DNA from: Hafnia paralvei ATCC 29927 | GTDB taxonomy: Bacteria > Pseudomonadota > Gammaproteobacteria > Enterobacterales > Enterobacteriaceae | DNA: 63,037 nucleotides | Assembly: GCF_001655005.1 (NCBI RefSeq) | Contig: NZ_LXET01000052.1 | Span: 1-63,037, forward strand | Reading direction: 5' to 3' | Shown: positions 60,806 to 63,037 of the stretch, in pieces | Layout of the letters: each line of letters begins with the position of its first letter | Numbering within the stretch: the first letter of the stretch is position 1 | Position numbers and translations under genes: made by a program | Notes under the pieces: model-generated | Seen by the model: the letters and a program-made list of their open reading frames with translations, nothing else | Told to the model about the DNA's origin: nothing | Database searches by the model: none

Positions 60806-61216
60806 TCAGTAACCGGTTTGTACCTTATACAGCCGCAGGGTTTTGCTGCCCCGAACAATCTTCACATACAGGGCATTATCTTCCGCGCTGCGTACAAAAC
60901 CGGCCTTCACATCGCCCTTACAGTCACCACCATCGTAAGGAACATTGATGCCGGTCTGGCGCACCAGGTCGATAATCCCGAAGCTTAAATCTTCACAGGC
61001 TGGGCCCGGCAGGTCCTGAATCAGGGCAAATTTATGGTCGTCGCTGACACCGGTCAGTGAGCACATGGACGTATTGATGTCGTTTCCCTGGCACCAGTAC
61101 TCCTGGCCGGGATTGTCTTTATCCATCAGACTTGCCGGAAGCTGAGCGGCACCGGCACTGAAGGCGGCAAGTGACAGAATGAGGGCAGGTACAGCAGAGG
61201 TCATTATTTTCAGCAT
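60806..61216 (-). CDS. small exported island protein
   Basis: A 136-residue protein with signal peptide ending at AGA/AQL (~residue 23). The mature part has five Cys, so disulfides are likely, and ends YVKIVRGSKTLRLYKVQTGY. It shares design with the next gene (exported, ~120-residue mature part, Cys pairs, ending in an L-R-Y motif), so the two may be distant paralogues. Function unknown. Confidence 0.78.
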   Translation of the reverse strand: MLKIMTSAVPALILSLAAFSAGAAQLPASLMDKDNPGQEYWCQGNDINTSMCSLTGVSDDHKFALIQDLPGPACEDLSFGIIDLVRQTGINVPYDGGDCKGDVKAGFVRSAEDNALYVKIVRGSKTLRLYKVQTGY

Positions 61217-61282
61217 GGTCTTCTTCCTGAATTAATCCAGCCCGCTGTCGGGCAAAATGAGAGAGGTTGATATCGGGTGTTA

Positions 61283-61720
61283 TCAGAAGCGCCGGTAGCG
61301 AAACAGCTCTTTGCCCTGGTAAAGTGCCACCAGGTCGTCATATTCCGGCTTCTTCTGGTTGGGTTTAAAGGTCACTACCGTGCCCGGACGGCACAGGTCT
61401 TTTACGGTGAGTCCGTATTTCTTGTCCGGAGTAATGGTGAATCCTTTCGACACATCGTTGCGCATGATAGTTATCCAGCCCCACAGGCCGCCTTCGCAGT
61501 CTTTAAAGGGTGCGGAACGCACCGTGACCATCCCGCCCAGGCGGTCAACAGACATGGCTTCGCATTTTCCGGTAACCTGACGATGCGCATCGCACCAGAA
61601 AATGTTCCCGTTGTTGTCATTAACTACAGCAGGGAGGGTCCGGTTATAAGGCTGAGCCTGAGCGCCCACACAGAGCAGAAGGCTGCCGGTAATACCCAGT
61701 ACTTTAATCAGTGTTTTCAT
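61283..61720 (-). CDS. small exported island protein
   Basis: A 145-residue protein starting MKTLIKVLGITGSLLLCVGAQA (signal peptide). The mature part contains NGNIFWCDAHRQVTGKCEAM and WGWITIMRNDVSKGF, ending LFRYRRF. I chose ATG 61720 for the signal peptide; a longer frame begins inside the upstream gene. Function unknown; probably related to the 60806 gene. Confidence 0.78.
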   Translation of the reverse strand: MKTLIKVLGITGSLLLCVGAQAQPYNRTLPAVVNDNNGNIFWCDAHRQVTGKCEAMSVDRLGGMVTVRSAPFKDCEGGLWGWITIMRNDVSKGFTITPDKKYGLTVKDLCRPGTVVTFKPNQKKPEYDDLVALYQGKELFRYRRF

Positions 61721-61761
61721 TACGTTGGTCCTAAACAGAGAAAGAATCAGGTAGCGGTCAT

Positions 61762-62298
61762 TCAGGCCCAGACAGTCAGGGCCAGCATCAAAAGCCATAC
61801 CCAGAAGTAAGCCGGTTTCTGACCGAGAGTTTTCGCCCGCCGCCACAGATAGAACGGCACCAGCCAGGCCAGTTTGCCGAACGTGGTGGTGTCCACTCCG
61901 GCCTTACGCAGGCGTCGTTCATCGAGATACCCCAGAGCAATATTGAGCAGCAGCGTGATAAACCAGTACTGCCCACCCGAGACGGCATCATATGCCTCGT
62001 CAAATGACATCCCGCTCAATCCTGCAGTCCACAACTCCAGCGCGTAGCCAATGAAGGGAGCAAATGCCAGCGTCCACACAACGCCACCCGGAATGCGGTT
62101 CCCCGGCAGCGCTGGTGGTGTGGTGCTCCGGAGCAGCGTCGAAGCCAGCGGAGTAGCGGAGACCGGCTGCCACTCTGCCATTCCCTGTCGCCACACCAGA
62201 GTGGATGCAGTCAGTTCACCGCGCATAATCAGGCTGGTGATGTCGTCTTCGGTCACATTGTCGTGGCGTATGCCATTTTTCTCGTAATGCCAGGTCAT
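61762..62298 (-). CDS. GYF_2-like (DUF4339) membrane protein
   Basis: A 178-residue protein whose N-terminus has the GYF_2 pattern: MTWHYEKNGIRHDNVTEDDI, then LTASTLVWRQGMAEWQPV. Four hydrophobic segments follow, including VVWTLAFAPFIGYALEL, YWFITLLLNIALGYL, and FWVWLLMLALTVWA at the C-terminus. GYF_2 domains usually mediate protein contacts. Island-associated, function unknown. Confidence 0.8.
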   Translation of the reverse strand: MTWHYEKNGIRHDNVTEDDITSLIMRGELTASTLVWRQGMAEWQPVSATPLASTLLRSTTPPALPGNRIPGGVVWTLAFAPFIGYALELWTAGLSGMSFDEAYDAVSGGQYWFITLLLNIALGYLDERRLRKAGVDTTTFGKLAWLVPFYLWRRAKTLGQKPAYFWVWLLMLALTVWA

Positions 62299-62323
62299 TG
62301 TTTTTCCTTCTTAACAGAGGTAA

Positions 62324-63037
62324 TTAAATCAGTGTGTTGCCCGGCTCCTCCTCTGAGGGCCCAGGAGACAGGACTTCACGGATACAGCTGAAGTGCGGAA
62401 GGGCCCGGATAAAGCCCGCCTGTGTGGTTAACTGGCTGAGACGTTTTAGCGGGGTGAAAGTTGTATTGAGGACTGTCACCGCATGGATGGTCGCCAGTGG
62501 ATGCACGGTGATATGCCCGTTAAGTTCACCGGTGAGGTACCAGCAGCCGTCGAGTGATATCAGGCGGTACGGGGCCAGTCCGTCACAGCGCTCTCCCTCA
62601 GCCAGCAGCAGTACCCGTTGGCAGGCGGTAATAGCACTGACGAGACGGTAGAACACCAGTGAGGTGGCCGGTGATATAGTCTGTGGCGGTTGCCACACCA
62701 GACAGGGCATCCCTCCTGCTGTGAGCAGCATGCCCGCCAGACGCCGGTCCAGCCCCGGAAAGATATCGGCCAGTCCGGACCGGTGAGCAAAGGTCAGCGC
62801 ATCCAGCTCACCCTGTACGCCCCCACTGGTGCTGCGCAGGCGGCATTGCCCTCGTCGATACTCCAGGTCCAGATACATCAGCCGTTCGCGAAAATCCCGT
62901 CGCAGGGTACGGACTGACACACTAAACTCTGCAGCCAGCCGGGCCATGTTCAGCGTCTCACCGGCAACCAGGCGGCTGATTATCAGTGACAGCCTGACAG
63001 CCAGTCGGTCGTGACGGCGCTCTGCCTGTGTTATCTC
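62324..63037 (-). CDS. WYL-domain transcriptional regulator (partial, 5' end beyond the edge)
   Basis: The frame stays open to the right edge, giving 237 residues without a start. HTH: LVAGETLNMARLAAEFSVSV then RTLRRDFRERLMYLDLEY. The WYL-like ligand domain includes PYRLISLDGCWYLTGEL. ATG 62947 is inside the HTH, so the true start is farther right. YafY-like regulators occupy this place in CP4 islands. Confidence 0.85.
   Translation of the reverse strand, partial: EITQAERRHDRLAVRLSLIISRLVAGETLNMARLAAEFSVSVRTLRRDFRERLMYLDLEYRRGQCRLRSTSGGVQGELDALTFAHRSGLADIFPGLDRRLAGMLLTAGGMPCLVWQPPQTISPATSLVFYRLVSAITACQRVLLLAEGERCDGLAPYRLISLDGCWYLTGELNGHITVHPLATIHAVTVLNTTFTPLKRLSQLTTQAGFIRALPHFSCIREVLSPGPSEEEPGNTLI

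Larger units (their letters stand above)
58414..63037 (-). mobile_element. end of a CP4-type genomic island
   Basis: Nine to ten minus-strand genes reproduce the typical end of CP4-44/CP4-57-like islands: WYL regulator, GYF_2-like membrane protein, two small exported proteins, DUF905, KlcA/ArdB, RadC/YeeS, YeeT, CbeA and CbtA. The integrase end is outside the window, beyond the right edge. Confidence 0.7.

Noticed and set aside
1..63037. CRISPR arrays, tRNA/rRNA genes, complete insertion sequences
   Set aside because: None seen on reading both strands; no regularly spaced repeats, cloverleaf or transposase frames.

Overview
The window looks like chromosomal DNA of an enterobacterium. Many proteins (FdhF, HypA-F, FhlA, HycA, LysA/LysR, MdtL/YidZ, YqiJ/YqiK, CbtA/CbeA) read as clear but diverged relatives of Escherichia coli proteins. 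The gene mix would fit a Hafnia/Obesumbacterium-like member of Enterobacterales. That placement is inference from protein resemblance; there is no rRNA or housekeeping marker here.

Region 1 (1-2750 and 15000-27715) is a formate hydrogenlyase (FHL) support locus. It encodes selenocysteine formate dehydrogenase H (fdhF, read through an in-frame UGA), hydN, a second FDH-H-like enzyme with cysteine at the Sec position, the complete hydrogenase maturation set hypF-hypA-B-C-D-E, the FHL repressor hycA and the activator fhlA. Three transcription units (fdhF, hydN..., hycA) each carry a -24/-12 sigma-54 promoter. About 100 bp upstream of each lies the same dyad, TCGACA-N4-TGTCGA, which I infer to be the FhlA activator site. 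The hydrogenase structural genes (hyc/hyf) are not in the window.

Region 2 (2954-14829) is an AT-rich type VI secretion effector cassette sitting between the two FDH genes: tssF, vgrG, a DUF4123 adaptor, a large VasX-like membrane-disrupting effector, four tandem putative immunity paralogues with nearly identical 3' ends, and a PAAR tip protein. No other T6SS apparatus genes are present.

Region 3 (27913-30854) is lysA/lysR plus two small genes. Region 4 (31618-40849) is a chaperone-usher fimbrial operon. Unusually, it ends in a LuxR-type regulator and a PglL/Wzy_C-type O-oligosaccharyltransferase, suggesting a coupled pilus-glycosylation system. Region 5 (41036-45898) holds mdtL-yidZ and yqiJ-yqiK. 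Region 6 (47016-56931) is a second chaperone-usher cluster with its own LuxR-like and PapB-like regulators, several tip adhesin/subunit genes, and two broken subunit genes (an amber stop in a signal peptide and a frameshift). A free-standing CZB (zinc/HOCl-sensing type) protein follows at 57152-57856.

Region 7 (about 58400 to the right edge) is a CP4-type genomic island end, all on the minus strand: a WYL regulator (cut by the edge), GYF_2-like membrane protein, two small secreted proteins, DUF905, KlcA/ArdB anti-restriction, RadC/YeeS, YeeT, CbeA antitoxin and CbtA toxin.
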